Origin: Candidatus Neoanaerotignum galli
GTDB lineage: Bacteria; Bacillota; Clostridia; Lachnospirales; Anaerotignaceae
Assembly (NCBI GenBank): GCA_904381335.1
Contig: CAJFIN010000001.1
Span: forward strand, 1 to 64,000
Length of the DNA stretch: 64,000 nt
Direction of reading: 5' to 3'
Shown: positions 54,621 through 64,000 of the stretch, one piece after another
Position numbering within the stretch: the stretch's first letter is position 1
Layout: each line of letters begins with the position of its first letter
Made by a program: the position numbers and the translations under genes
Notes under the pieces: model-generated
The model's database searches: none
Seen by the model: the letters and a program-made list of their open reading frames with translations, nothing else
What the model was told of the DNA's origin: nothing

Positions 54621-56525
54621 TTAAATATCCAACGTACCATAGGCAGCGTTTTCCCGGATGAAATTTCGTCTTGGCTCCACTTTATCGCCCATCAGCATAC
54701 TAAAGATGGCGTCCGCCTGAATCGCATCATTGAGCTCCACTTTTTTCAAGATCCGATTTTCCTTTGCCATTGTGGTATCCCGCAGCTGGTCAAAGTCCAT
54801 CTCGCCCAAACCTTTATAGCGCTGGATATCTTTGATCCCAGTGCGGCCAATTCTATCATACAGAGCTTCTAATTCCTTATCATCATAAACATAATAATGC
54901 TGTTTATTCTTTTCTACCCGGTATAAAGGCGGTTGAGCCACATACACCTTTTCCTCCGTAATCAACGGCTGCATATACCGGTAAAAGAAGGTCAAAAGAA
55001 GGGTACGAATATGGGCACCATCCACATCTGCATCGGTCATAATCACAATTTTATGATACCGAAGTTTTGAAATATCAAAATCATCAGAAATACCCGTACC
55101 AAAGGCAGTGATCATATTTTTAATCTCTTCACTGGCCAAAATACGGTCAATCCGGGCCTTTTCCACATTTAAAATTTTTCCCCGCAATGGCAGCACTGCC
55201 TGGGTATGGGGATCTCTAGCCTGTTTTGCAGAACCGCCGGCAGAATCCCCTTCCACCAGATAAATCTCGCAATTTTCTGGATTTTTATCGGTACAATCCT
55301 GAAGTTTCCCAGGCAAGCGGCTAGAATCCAGGCCCGTTTTCCGGCGCACCAGCTCCCGGGCTTTTTTTGCCGCTTCCCGGGCACGGCTGGCTACCAACCC
55401 TTTTTCAAAAATCGTCTTACCAATGGCCGGGTTTTCTTCTAAGAAATAGGTCAACTGTTCGCTGACGATACTATCCACAATACCCTTGACTTCACTATTG
55501 CCCAGCTTCGTTTTCGTTTGTCCTTCAAACTGCGGCTCCCGCACCTTGACACTGATGACGGTAGTTAATCCCTCCCGCACATCATCGCCAGTGAGGTTTT
55601 TATCGCTATCTTTCAGCAATCCCATCTTCCTGCCATAGGCATTTAACGTACGCAATAAACCAGATCGAAAGCCAATCAAATGGGTACCGCCATCCGTGGT
55701 GTTGATATTATTGACAAAGGTATACATATTTTCCGTATACCCATCATTATGCTGGAACGCCACTTCCACCATGACATTATCTTTTTCTCCTTCGGCATAA
55801 AAAATCTTATCATACAAAGGAGTACGGCTTTGATTGATATAGGCGACAAATTCTTTAATACCGCCTTCATAATGAAAACATTCACTCTGCTGCTGACCGG
55901 CTCTGGCATCAACAAGGCAAATTTTCAGCCCTTTGGTTAAAAAAGCAGTCTCCCGCAGACGCTGTTTCAGCACATCATAATCATATTCAATGGTTTCAAA
56001 AATGGCATCATCAGCCAAAAACCGGATTTCCGTCCCCCGCTGCTCGGTCTGGCCAATCACATGCAAAGCCGTCACGGGATGACCCCCATTTTCATAACGC
56101 TGAAAATAGATTTTTCCCTCACTAAATACTTTTACCTCCAGCCATCGGCTTAATGCATTGACCACAGAAGCGCCAACCCCATGCAGACCACCGGAGACCT
56201 TGTATCCTCCACCGCCAAATTTACCGCCGGCATGAAGGATGGTAAAAACCACCTCCACAGCAGAAATACCCTTTTGATGCTGAATACCGGTGGGAATACC
56301 ACGGCCATTATCCCGAACGCAAATGACATTGCCCTCTTCCACCGTCACATCGATTTGGGTGCAATAACCTGCTAAAGCCTCATCCACGGCATTATCCACG
56401 ATCTCATACACCAGATGATGCAGGCCCTTACTGCTGGTGGAACCGATATACATCCCTGGCCGTTTCCGCACAGCCTCTAAGCCCTCCAAAACCTGGATCT
56501 GGTCCTCATTATAATCTCTTGACAT
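54621..56525 (-). CDS. gyrB: DNA gyrase subunit B
   Basis: [60 protein letters not shown]. Confidence 0.97.
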   Translation of the reverse strand: MSRDYNEDQIQVLEGLEAVRKRPGMYIGSTSSKGLHHLVYEIVDNAVDEALAGYCTQIDVTVEEGNVICVRDNGRGIPTGIQHQKGISAVEVVFTILHAGGKFGGGGYKVSGGLHGVGASVVNALSRWLEVKVFSEGKIYFQRYENGGHPVTALHVIGQTEQRGTEIRFLADDAIFETIEYDYDVLKQRLRETAFLTKGLKICLVDARAGQQQSECFHYEGGIKEFVAYINQSRTPLYDKIFYAEGEKDNVMVEVAFQHNDGYTENMYTFVNNINTTDGGTHLIGFRSGLLRTLNAYGRKMGLLKDSDKNLTGDDVREGLTTVISVKVREPQFEGQTKTKLGNSEVKGIVDSIVSEQLTYFLEENPAIGKTIFEKGLVASRAREAAKKARELVRRKTGLDSSRLPGKLQDCTDKNPENCEIYLVEGDSAGGSAKQARDPHTQAVLPLRGKILNVEKARIDRILASEEIKNMITAFGTGISDDFDISKLRYHKIVIMTDADVDGAHIRTLLLTFFYRYMQPLITEEKVYVAQPPLYRVEKNKQHYYVYDDKELEALYDRIGRTGIKDIQRYKGLGEMDFDQLRDTTMAKENRILKKVELNDAIQADAIFSMLMGDKVEPRRNFIRENAAYGTLDI

Positions 56526-56590
56526 ACCCGTCTCTCCTTATTGGTCTATACAAATCTTGTTTTCACAACAAGACTACCCTCGTCACGGAA

Positions 56591-56625
56591 AGCGGCCTTT
56601 GGAAAAACGCTCCCCAAAGGCCGCT
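56591..56625 (-). promoter_or_regulatory. Perfect 12-bp-stem hairpin at the predicted 5' end of gyrB mRNA
   Basis: AGCGGCCTTTGG/CCAAAGGCCGCT, 11-nt loop, just downstream of a promoter. Confidence 0.7.
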
Positions 56626-56638
56626 GTCAACTATAATA

Positions 56639-56667
56639 AGTATATCATAAAAACGGAGTTTTTACAA
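56639..56667 (-). promoter_or_regulatory. Putative sigma-A promoter of gyrB
   Basis: Minus strand TTGTAA, 17-nt spacer, TATACT. Confidence 0.6.
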
Positions 56668-57147
56668 GAGGAATCGCGAGAATATCCCGTATAATGGCTC
56701 TAATTTGCCATTACCCTTTCTTGTTGTACCCCTATGCGTAGCAAAGAAAAAAAACCAAGTAGAGCAAATAAAGAGAAAAGACGAATGAAAATTCCAAAAA
56801 AAGGAAAGACAATACAAAAAGATACCCCTATGCCGTTGCAATCATGAGGGGCGAAAAAGAAAAAACCCTTTTTCTCAAAAAAAGGAAAAGGGGAAAAAGA
56901 AAAAACAGCAAGAAAATAAAAATGATCTACAACATTTGAGTCAAAAATATCCAGGAAACATGCGATGACAATGAAACTGCTCTAACCTCCCAGCGTCCAT
57001 GAAGACACATCGATTCACCCTGGATCTGACAGAAAAAAACTACCGCACTGCCTTCTAGGAAAGAAAGACATGATGGAAAACGAACGTTCGGAAAATATGC
57101 ATTTCTTTCTTGGTATTCTCTTGATCTGTCCTTAATACAAAGACAGG

Positions 57148-58233
57148 TCAAAATTTATCAACTGAAATTTTCCCATTATTTATAGAAAAAATTTTAGCTT
57201 GTTTTGCCATCGTACTCACAGGACCCTCTACGCCAGTACAAGTGAGAATGGTTTGCAGGCCAACCACAGCCTCCACCAAAAAACGCTGTCTTCCCTCATC
57301 CAGCTCACTAAAGACATCGTCTAATAGCAGCACCGGATTTTGTCCCGTTTCTTCCTGAACTAAAGCGATCTCTGCCAACTTGGCAGAAAGTGCTGCCGTC
57401 CGCTGCTGGCCCTGGCTGCCGAAAAGTTTCACATCATTACCATCGACAAAAAATTGCAGGTCATCTTTATGGGGACCATGTCCTGTGGCGCCAGAAAAAA
57501 TATCTCTTTCTAAACTCTGTAACCATTTTTCCTGTAGTTCTTCTGCACGGCAGTTGGGCCGGTAAAGGATAGAAAGATGTTCCCGTCCGCCGGTGATGGT
57601 TTGATAAAAAACACCAGCCACATCAGAAAGCTTGTCTACAAAGGCTTGACGGCTGTGGATCACTTCTGCGGCAAACCGTGCCATCTGTTCTTCCCAAAGG
57701 GGCAGCGTATCCAAAAGGTTTCGTTGTTTTTGCAAGGTTTTTAAGAGCTGATTTCGCTGTTTAAGCACTTTATGATACTGCTGAAGATGGTAATAATAGA
57801 CCCGGCTGAGCTGACAAAGCTCCAAATCCATAAAACGGCGCCGTTCTTGTGGGCCAAGTTTAATCAGCTGCAAATCTTCCGGTGAAAACAACACTGTATA
57901 AAGCGTGCCAAATAACTCACCGCTGCGGCGTACCGCAATACCGTTGACAGCCACCCCTTTTTTGCCTTCCCGGCGAAGATGGACATCAATACGGTCTTCT
58001 CTGCCCATTTGTGATACATAGGCCCGCAGATGGGCCTCCTTTTGGCCAAAGCGCACCATTTGACTATCAAAACGGGTGCGATGGCTGCGGCCAGTGGCAC
58101 ACAAAAAGACAGATTCCAAAATATTTGTCTTTCCCTGGGCGTTTTCTCCCATCAATAAGTTCACCCCTGGGGAAAAAGTTAAATCCCCAGAGGCGATATT
58201 TCGAAAATCAGACAAGATCAGACGCGTCAGCAT
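57148..58233 (-). CDS. recF: DNA replication and repair protein RecF
   Basis: LILSDFRNIASGDLTFSPGVNLLMGENAQGKTNILE; LLDDVFSELDEGRQ. Confidence 0.96.
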   Translation of the reverse strand: MLTRLILSDFRNIASGDLTFSPGVNLLMGENAQGKTNILESVFLCATGRSHRTRFDSQMVRFGQKEAHLRAYVSQMGREDRIDVHLRREGKKGVAVNGIAVRRSGELFGTLYTVLFSPEDLQLIKLGPQERRRFMDLELCQLSRVYYYHLQQYHKVLKQRNQLLKTLQKQRNLLDTLPLWEEQMARFAAEVIHSRQAFVDKLSDVAGVFYQTITGGREHLSILYRPNCRAEELQEKWLQSLERDIFSGATGHGPHKDDLQFFVDGNDVKLFGSQGQQRTAALSAKLAEIALVQEETGQNPVLLLDDVFSELDEGRQRFLVEAVVGLQTILTCTGVEGPVSTMAKQAKIFSINNGKISVDKF

Positions 58234-58457
58234 CCGCCCTCCTCCTTTAGGGCCACAGTCACCGTTTCTCCATTTTTCACCTGAACCACATCTCCGGGAT
58301 GGATTTTCTTTCCCCGCTCCTGGGCCACTGTGCCATTAACCATCACTTCGCCGGAAGCAATGAGCAATTTGGCATCGGAACCCTGGTCAACAAGGCCAGC
58401 CAATTTCAGCAGCTGACCCAATTTGATAAATTCCGTGTGGATCATTACGGTTTTCAT
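58227..58457 (-). CDS. yaaA: S4-domain protein YaaA
   Basis: FIKLGQLLKLAGLVDQGSDAKLLIASGEVMVNGTVAQERGKKIHPGDVV between dnaN and recF. Confidence 0.93.
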   Translation of the reverse strand: MKTVMIHTEFIKLGQLLKLAGLVDQGSDAKLLIASGEVMVNGTVAQERGKKIHPGDVVQVKNGETVTVALKEEGGC

Positions 58458-58484
58458 TTTCATTCCTCCTTTCACGCCACTAAC

Positions 58485-59585
58485 TTATAGCCGCAGGGGC
58501 AGGATCAGATATTTATACGAATCCCCCTCTTCTGCCTTGAGAATGCAGGGGCTTAAAGAGGACTGGAAGTAAATGGCCACTTCCTCATCTTCGATGGCGC
58601 GCAGCGCCTCAATACAATATCTTGGGTTAAAAGCAATCAGCAAATCATTTCCTTCCGTATTCAGATACACCTCTTCTCGTGCAGTGCCAATTTCACTGGA
58701 AGCGCTGAGGGTCAGTTTTCCATTGGTAATTTCAAATTTTACCGGCACCTTACGAGCATCTCGAGAGACCAGAGTCGCCCGTTCCAAAGCAGCAATCAAA
58801 TCACTGCGGTTTGCCACAATCTTCGTTTTATAATCAGAGCTGAAAGTCTGTTCGTATTTAATATATTCTCCTTCGATGAGCCGGCTTACGACTCGGTTGC
58901 CTTCAATATCAAAGAGCACCTGTTTTTCTGTGAAATAAATTTTCGTTTCTTCTTGACTATCTTTGAGAATTTTAGCAATTTCCCGGAGGGTTTTGGCTGG
59001 AATGATAGCTCTGATTTGACTATCACCTGTCTGGGCTTGGCTCTTTTTATAACTGATGCGGTATCCATCAACGGCAACAAGGCTTAAAAAACCATCTTTT
59101 CCTTCCATCAATTCTCCAGAAAGGACAGGTTTTGATTCATCCATGGAAACGCTAAAAATGGTCTCTTGGATCATCGCTTTTAAATCTTGTTCTTTGACGA
59201 TTACGGTTTGATTTTTCTCTACTTCCGGTAAAGCAGGAAATTCCTCGGCTTTTTGTCCCATCAGTTGATAACGGGAGGTACCGCAGGTCAAAAGAATGGA
59301 TTGGTTCTCTTCTTCTTCCACATGCACTTCATCTCCGCTGACGCGGCGGATGATATCTCCAAAGAGCTTTGCGTCTAAAGCAACCTGCCCTTCTTTATCC
59401 ACTTTTGCTGGAATCGGTGCAGAAGCAATGCCCATTTCCAGATCATTAGCGGTTAGATGGATCCCATCAGACGTTGCTTGAATGAGGATGCATTCTAGGA
59501 TGGGTAAAGTGGTGCGTGGATTTACTGCTTTAGATACAATGTTGATGGCATTAAGCAGCTGATCTTTGTTGCAGATGAATTTCAT
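58485..59585 (-). CDS. dnaN: DNA polymerase III beta sliding clamp
   Basis: MKFICNKDQLLNAINIVSKAVNPRTTLPILECILI; FNPRYCIEALRAI; ends YKYLILPLRL. Confidence 0.96.
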   Translation of the reverse strand: MKFICNKDQLLNAINIVSKAVNPRTTLPILECILIQATSDGIHLTANDLEMGIASAPIPAKVDKEGQVALDAKLFGDIIRRVSGDEVHVEEEENQSILLTCGTSRYQLMGQKAEEFPALPEVEKNQTVIVKEQDLKAMIQETIFSVSMDESKPVLSGELMEGKDGFLSLVAVDGYRISYKKSQAQTGDSQIRAIIPAKTLREIAKILKDSQEETKIYFTEKQVLFDIEGNRVVSRLIEGEYIKYEQTFSSDYKTKIVANRSDLIAALERATLVSRDARKVPVKFEITNGKLTLSASSEIGTAREEVYLNTEGNDLLIAFNPRYCIEALRAIEDEEVAIYFQSSLSPCILKAEEGDSYKYLILPLRL

Positions 59586-59749
59586 GGTGCATAACTCCTT
59601 TCGGGATAACTTACTGTATATAATTAATGGATTTTAGTCGTAGTAGTCGTAGGGGCTGTGAGTTTGGTGGATAAATGGCATCAGGTTAGAAAACACTGGA
59701 AAAATGGTTGCGGACAACCATGTCGATAACTGGAAAAAAATTTAAAAGG

Positions 59750-59758
59750 TTATCCACA
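59750..59758 (+). promoter_or_regulatory. DnaA box between dnaA and dnaN
   Basis: Perfect TTATCCACA. Confidence 0.7.
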
Positions 59759-59836
59759 GTTTTCACACACCCATCCACAAGGCTGATTTCTTCCACAAAT
59801 ACTCCACGGATTTTCCACGATGAAATAGTGGAAAAC

Positions 59837-61150
59837 TTAAATCCCTTTGATCCGTTTTTCCAGTTCAAGAATGGTTTTTTGCAGTTCTGGCTCTTTTTCC
59901 ATGTCTTTTTCAATTTTGTTGCAGGCATGCAGCACCGTAGTATGGTCACGACCGCCAAAATCTTCCCCAATTTTACTTAAAGATACATCCAAGTGTTTTC
60001 GGCATAAATACATAGCAATTTGCCTGGGATAAGCAATGTTTTTCGGTTTTTTATTGCCACGGATATCCGCTGGCGTAATTTGATAAAAGTTACAGATCAC
60101 ATCGATGATGAAACTGGTGGTGATTTGTTTTTGTGTTTGATCGCCGTAGATATCTTTTAATGCTTCTTCTGCCAGCTCAACCGTAATTTCTCGGTTTGTC
60201 AGTTGAGAATAAGCCACAATCCGGGTCAATGCCCCTTCTAATTCTCGGATATTGGTTTCGATGCAGCGGGCAATATAGGCTAATACGCTATCTTGCACAA
60301 CGCAATGTTCGCTTTTTGCTTTATTTCGCAAAATGGCAATTCTGGTTTCCAAATCTGGCGGCTGGATATCGGCAATAAGTCCGCCTTCAAACCGGCTACG
60401 CAGCCGATCTTCCAAGGTTTTGATCTCACGCGGCGGCCGGTCAGAGCTAAGGATGATTTGTTTTTGAGAGCCGTGCAAAGCATTAAAGGTATGGAAAAAT
60501 TCTTCTTGCGTGCGTTCTTTTTGGGCAATAAACTGAATATCATCGATGAGCAGAACATCAATATTGCGGTATTTATTTCGAAATTCCTCGTTTTTATTGC
60601 TGCTGATGGCATTGATCAGTTCATTGGTGAAAGTTTCACTGGTGACATAGAGCACTTTTGCTTTAGGATTTTTATTCAGGATATAATGGGCAATAGAATG
60701 CATCAAATGGGTTTTGCCCAAACCTACATTTCCATATAGGAATAGAGGATTATATGCTTTGGCAGGCGCTTCCGCCACGGCCAGGCTGGCAGCATGGGCC
60801 ATACGGTTGCTATTGCCCACAACAAAGGTTTCAAAAACATATTTTGGGTTTAAATTTGGCTGTGGAAAAGCATTTGGTTCCTGGGCAGATTCCACAGACT
60901 GGCAAAATTCTTCTGTTACCACGCTGATTTCATAACTATGGCTGGTGAGCTGTAAAACGGCATTTTTGATCAGGCGCAGGTATTTATTTTCCAGCTGTTC
61001 TTTGGCATAATCATTTTCGGCCATTAAAATAAAATCGTGCCCATCGATTTTAATGAGTTTGGTGGGCACGATCCAAGTATTGAAATCGATGCTAGACATA
61101 CTATTTTCCAGCAGTTTTTTTGTCTGCTGCCATAATGTATTGAGATCCAT
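59837..61150 (-). CDS. dnaA: Chromosomal replication initiator DnaA
   Basis: NPLFLYGNVGLGKTHLMHSIAHYI; LLIDDIQFIAQKERTQEEFFHTFN; IGEDFGGRDHTTVLHACNKI. Confidence 0.98.
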   Translation of the reverse strand: MDLNTLWQQTKKLLENSMSSIDFNTWIVPTKLIKIDGHDFILMAENDYAKEQLENKYLRLIKNAVLQLTSHSYEISVVTEEFCQSVESAQEPNAFPQPNLNPKYVFETFVVGNSNRMAHAASLAVAEAPAKAYNPLFLYGNVGLGKTHLMHSIAHYILNKNPKAKVLYVTSETFTNELINAISSNKNEEFRNKYRNIDVLLIDDIQFIAQKERTQEEFFHTFNALHGSQKQIILSSDRPPREIKTLEDRLRSRFEGGLIADIQPPDLETRIAILRNKAKSEHCVVQDSVLAYIARCIETNIRELEGALTRIVAYSQLTNREITVELAEEALKDIYGDQTQKQITTSFIIDVICNFYQITPADIRGNKKPKNIAYPRQIAMYLCRKHLDVSLSKIGEDFGGRDHTTVLHACNKIEKDMEKEPELQKTILELEKRIKGI

Positions 61151-61190
61151 CCGTATCCTCCTTTTTTGCTCGGGCAGCAAAAGCGGGTAG

Positions 61191-61336
61191 TTATCAACAA
61201 TTTGTGTATAACTTGTGTATAACTAATTTGTGGATTTTTCTTTGCTGCAAGTTTTCTTCTTCTACCAATAATAATATAGCAAAGTTTTTTTTCTTTCGCA
61301 ACTTGACAAATGGACAAACTTCACGACTTATCCACG
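61191..61336. promoter_or_regulatory. oriC: Probable oriC region upstream of dnaA
   Basis: TTATCAACA (61191-61199), TGTGTATAA (61203-61211 and 61214-61222), TTATCCACG (61328-61336), AT-rich stretch between, at the dnaA/rpmH divergent junction. Confidence 0.7.
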
Positions 61337-61440
61337 GGAAATTTTTGAAATTTCCTTTTTTTTGTGGAAAAATAAAAAGTTTCTTTTACTTTTAGCGCCA
61401 TTTTTCCACCAAAAAGAGCCGAAAAAATTGGGATTTATCC

Positions 61441-61469
61441 TTGACGAACTTTGTTTTGTCCTCTATAAT
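61441..61469 (+). promoter_or_regulatory. Consensus sigma-A promoter of rpmH operon
   Basis: TTGACG-17-TATAAT. Confidence 0.85.
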
Positions 61470-61533
61470 AAAAAAAGCGCTTATTTGGAGCAAGTCCAAG
61501 AGGATTGCTGAGATAAAGGAGGTGTGCTTGAAG

Positions 61534-61668
61534 ATGAAAATGACGTTTCAGCCAAAGAAAAGACAAAGATCGAAAGAACATGGCTTCCGGAAAAGAATGG
61601 CCACCAGCAACGGAAGAAAAGTACTGCAGGCCAGAAGAAGAAAAGGCAGAAAAGTACTGAGTGCCTAA
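61534..61668 (+). CDS. rpmH: 50S ribosomal protein L34
   Basis: [44 protein letters not shown]. Confidence 0.98.
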   Translation: MKMTFQPKKRQRSKEHGFRKRMATSNGRKVLQARRRKGRKVLSA

Positions 61669-61824
61669 GTGCGGTCTGATTAGACTTTTACATCAAACAA
61701 AAACAAACGCCGGGTCTGGATTTGTCAGATCGGCCGGATGTTGGCCGGAAAGAAACGGAACCGGCATGGGACAAAAAGGCCGCATTGTTGTGGCCTTTTC
61801 CTATTTTTAAAAAGAGGAGCCGCC

Positions 61825-62208
61825 ATGGAATTTACCCAGTCGATCAAAAAAAACACGCAGTTCGGCTATGTGTATAACAAAGGAAAATCAATGGCAAACC
61901 GGCTTTTGGTGCTATATGCGGTGAAAAATAAAAAAGCCCTGGAGGAAAACCGTTTGGGTATCACCGTGAGTAAAAAAGTGGGCAAAAGTGTGGTTCGAAG
62001 CCGGGTCACCAGGCTCATTAAGGAAAGCTACCGTCTAAATGAATCCCGTATTCGCCCAGGATATTGGTTGGTGGTCATTGCCCGGGTGCAGGCGAAGGAC
62101 GCCTCATACCATGAGATGGAAAAAGCCCTTTGTCATTTGTTACGCAAACAAGGATTGCTGCGGGAGGAAAAAAAGACGGTCCAAGCAGCAAAGGGGGAAG
62201 AAGGTTGA
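61825..62208 (+). CDS. rnpA: Ribonuclease P protein component
   Basis: [53 protein letters not shown]. Confidence 0.96.
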   Translation: MEFTQSIKKNTQFGYVYNKGKSMANRLLVLYAVKNKKALEENRLGITVSKKVGKSVVRSRVTRLIKESYRLNESRIRPGYWLVVIARVQAKDASYHEMEKALCHLLRKQGLLREEKKTVQAAKGEEG

Positions 62209-62426
62209 AACAAATTCTTGCAAAAGTATTGCTTTTTTCCATTCGGTTTTATCAGTTGGCGATTTCGCCCATGAAAGGGCCATGCTGCCGTTTTACGCCT
62301 ACTTGTTCCCAATATGCTTATGAGGCCATTTTAAAATATGGCCCTTTTCGCGGCGGTTATCTAGCGGTACGCCGGATTTTAAAATGCCATCCCTTCCATG
62401 CAGGCGGATATGATCCCGTTCCTTGA
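62205..62426 (+). CDS. yidD: Membrane protein insertion efficiency factor YidD
   Basis: TTG start; [63 protein letters not shown]. Confidence 0.96.
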   Translation: MKQILAKVLLFSIRFYQLAISPMKGPCCRFTPTCSQYAYEAILKYGPFRGGYLAVRRILKCHPFHAGGYDPVP

Positions 62427-62487
62427 TGGAATGAATGCCGCCTACATATAATTCCAACCAAAACTCGATTTGTAAGGAGGCACAGGA

Positions 62488-63513
62488 GTGTTAGAAGGAA
62501 TTTTTTCCGTATTGGCCGCCGGTCAGCCGGGCGTGATCGTTGGCCCCATTGCCCGGTTTTTGGGTGTTATTTATAACGCCGTATTTAACGTAATTTATAG
62601 TATTGCACCGGATGAATCATTGGGTATTGCCATCATCGTTTTTACGATCCTTGTAAAGACGGTGCTGATGCCATTGATTTATAAACAGCAAAAGTCAACG
62701 TTTGCTATGCAAAAAATCCAGCCGGAAATGCAAAAGATTCAGAAAAAATATGCCGGCAAAAAAGATCCTGAAAGCCAGCAGAAAATGGCTTTGGAAATGC
62801 AGAAACTGCAAAAAGATAACAATATCAGTATGTTTGGCGGCTGTCTGCCCCTATTGGTGCAGCTGCCGATCTTATACGCTTTGTTTTATATTTTTCAGCA
62901 AGCGTTTATGTATATCGATGTTGTGGCACAAAACTACGAGTCCATTTCCCAGGTACTGCTTTCTATCCCTACGCAGCTGCGGTTAGATCTCTTGACAAAT
63001 GTGATTATTCAACATGATTTAACCATTGATGTGGCCAGTTTGAGTGATTTGGTGCAGCTAGTCAACACCATGACTAGTACAGATTGGCAGCAAGTTTTAG
63101 CTGGCGCTGGAGAGTTTGCTTCTCAGCTTACACCTTTATTGGCAGAAAAAGCAAACTTGGAAACTTTCTTGGGCATTAGTTTGGTAGAGGCGCCCGGGCT
63201 ATCTTTCCCTGGTATCCTTCTGCCCATTGTGGCCGGTTTAACCACGTATTTGTCTACTTATGTGATGACGCGGCAAAATAATCAGTCGAAATCCCAGGAA
63301 CAAAGCGAAGATCCCACAGCGCAGGCAATGCAAAGCATGAAGATGATGAATTATATGATGCCTGTGATTATGGGTGTAATGTGCATCAATATGCCTGGTG
63401 GTCTAGGTATTTACTGGACAGTCAGCAACTTGATCCAGGTGGTGCAGACGATGTTTTTCCATCGGTATTTCCAGCGCCATGGCATAAAGGAGGCAAAACA
63501 TGCAAATCGTTGA
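62488..63513 (+). CDS. yidC: Membrane protein insertase YidC/Oxa1 family
   Basis: SLGIAIIVFTILVKTVLMPLIYKQQKSTFAMQKIQPEMQKIQKKY; MFGGCLPLLVQLPILYALF. Confidence 0.95.
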   Translation: MLEGIFSVLAAGQPGVIVGPIARFLGVIYNAVFNVIYSIAPDESLGIAIIVFTILVKTVLMPLIYKQQKSTFAMQKIQPEMQKIQKKYAGKKDPESQQKMALEMQKLQKDNNISMFGGCLPLLVQLPILYALFYIFQQAFMYIDVVAQNYESISQVLLSIPTQLRLDLLTNVIIQHDLTIDVASLSDLVQLVNTMTSTDWQQVLAGAGEFASQLTPLLAEKANLETFLGISLVEAPGLSFPGILLPIVAGLTTYLSTYVMTRQNNQSKSQEQSEDPTAQAMQSMKMMNYMMPVIMGVMCINMPGGLGIYWTVSNLIQVVQTMFFHRYFQRHGIKEAKHANR

Positions 63514-64000
63514 AAAAAAAGCGAAGACCGTGGATCTTGCCCTGGCCGCTTTGATGCAGGAGCTGGGTGTGACAGATCCGAATCAAATGGAATATGAAGT
63601 GGTGGATGAAGGCGCAAAGGGATTTTTGGGCTTTGGGAGCCGAGATGCGGTGGTACGGGGCCAAAAGAAGTTTGATCCTGAAGAAACAGCACGTACATTT
63701 CTGCGGGAAATGTTTTTGGCCATGGGCTTAGTGGTGCAGATGGAGACGGAGCTGAAAGAAAAGCAGCTTCTCATTACGCTCAGTGGGGAGCACATGGGAA
63801 TTTTGATTGGCAAACGGGGTCAAACCCTAGATGCCATCCAGTATTTGACCAATCTTGTGGTCAATAAAGGCGATCATCCGTATTTAAGCGTGGTGATTGA
63901 TACGGAAAACTATCGGCAAAGACGGCGGGAAACGCTGGAGTCTTTGGCGTATCATTTGGCAAAACGGGTGAAACAGACAGGACAGAAAGTGGTTTTAGAA
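63500..64000 (+). CDS. jag: Jag/KhpB RNA-binding protein (truncated by window end)
   Basis: Manual translation MQIVEKKAKTVDLALAALMQELGV...VVDEGAKGFLGFGSRDAVV...GILIGKRGQTLDAIQYLTNLVVNK; absent from the ORF track because it has no stop in the window. Confidence 0.94.
   Translation, partial: MQIVEKKAKTVDLALAALMQELGVTDPNQMEYEVVDEGAKGFLGFGSRDAVVRGQKKFDPEETARTFLREMFLAMGLVVQMETELKEKQLLITLSGEHMGILIGKRGQTLDAIQYLTNLVVNKGDHPYLSVVIDTENYRQRRRETLESLAYHLAKRVKQTGQKVVLE

Overview
The window is an oriC-proximal chromosome segment of a low-to-mid GC, probably endospore-forming Bacillota/Clostridia-type anaerobe (spoVG, BofA-like protein, PFOR, V-type ATPase, glgC/glgD). Replication-initiation genes lie at the right end: gyrA, gyrB, recF, yaaA, dnaN and dnaA on the minus strand, then a DnaA-box region, then rpmH, rnpA, yidD, yidC and jag on the plus strand. 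Most of the rest is housekeeping on the minus (leading) strand: V-type ATPase operon, argS, parA/parB with a perfect parS, serS, a Re-citrate-synthase-like gene plus isocitrate dehydrogenase, nifJ, SRP RNA, dnaX, recR, thyA/folA and murC. Less ordinary items are: (i) a ~1.07 kb protein-empty block (28.43-29.50 kb) with a near-consensus promoter at one end and an intrinsic terminator at the other, a candidate long non-coding transcript; (ii) a rod-like ~85-nt hairpin element between serS and the NusG-domain gene; (iii) a promoter, intrinsic terminator and 24-bp perfect palindrome in the leader of the Re-citrate-synthase-like gene; (iv) DnaA-box clusters far from dnaA (3.28 kb and 30.2-30.5 kb); (v) tandem beta-alanyl-CoA:ammonia-lyase-like genes; (vi) a Noc-like second ParB with a one-mismatch parS variant; (vii) a serine-recombinase C-terminus abutting tRNA-Ser at the left edge. 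No CRISPR array, rRNA or intact transposon was seen. All family assignments come from reading the sequence; no database search was run.
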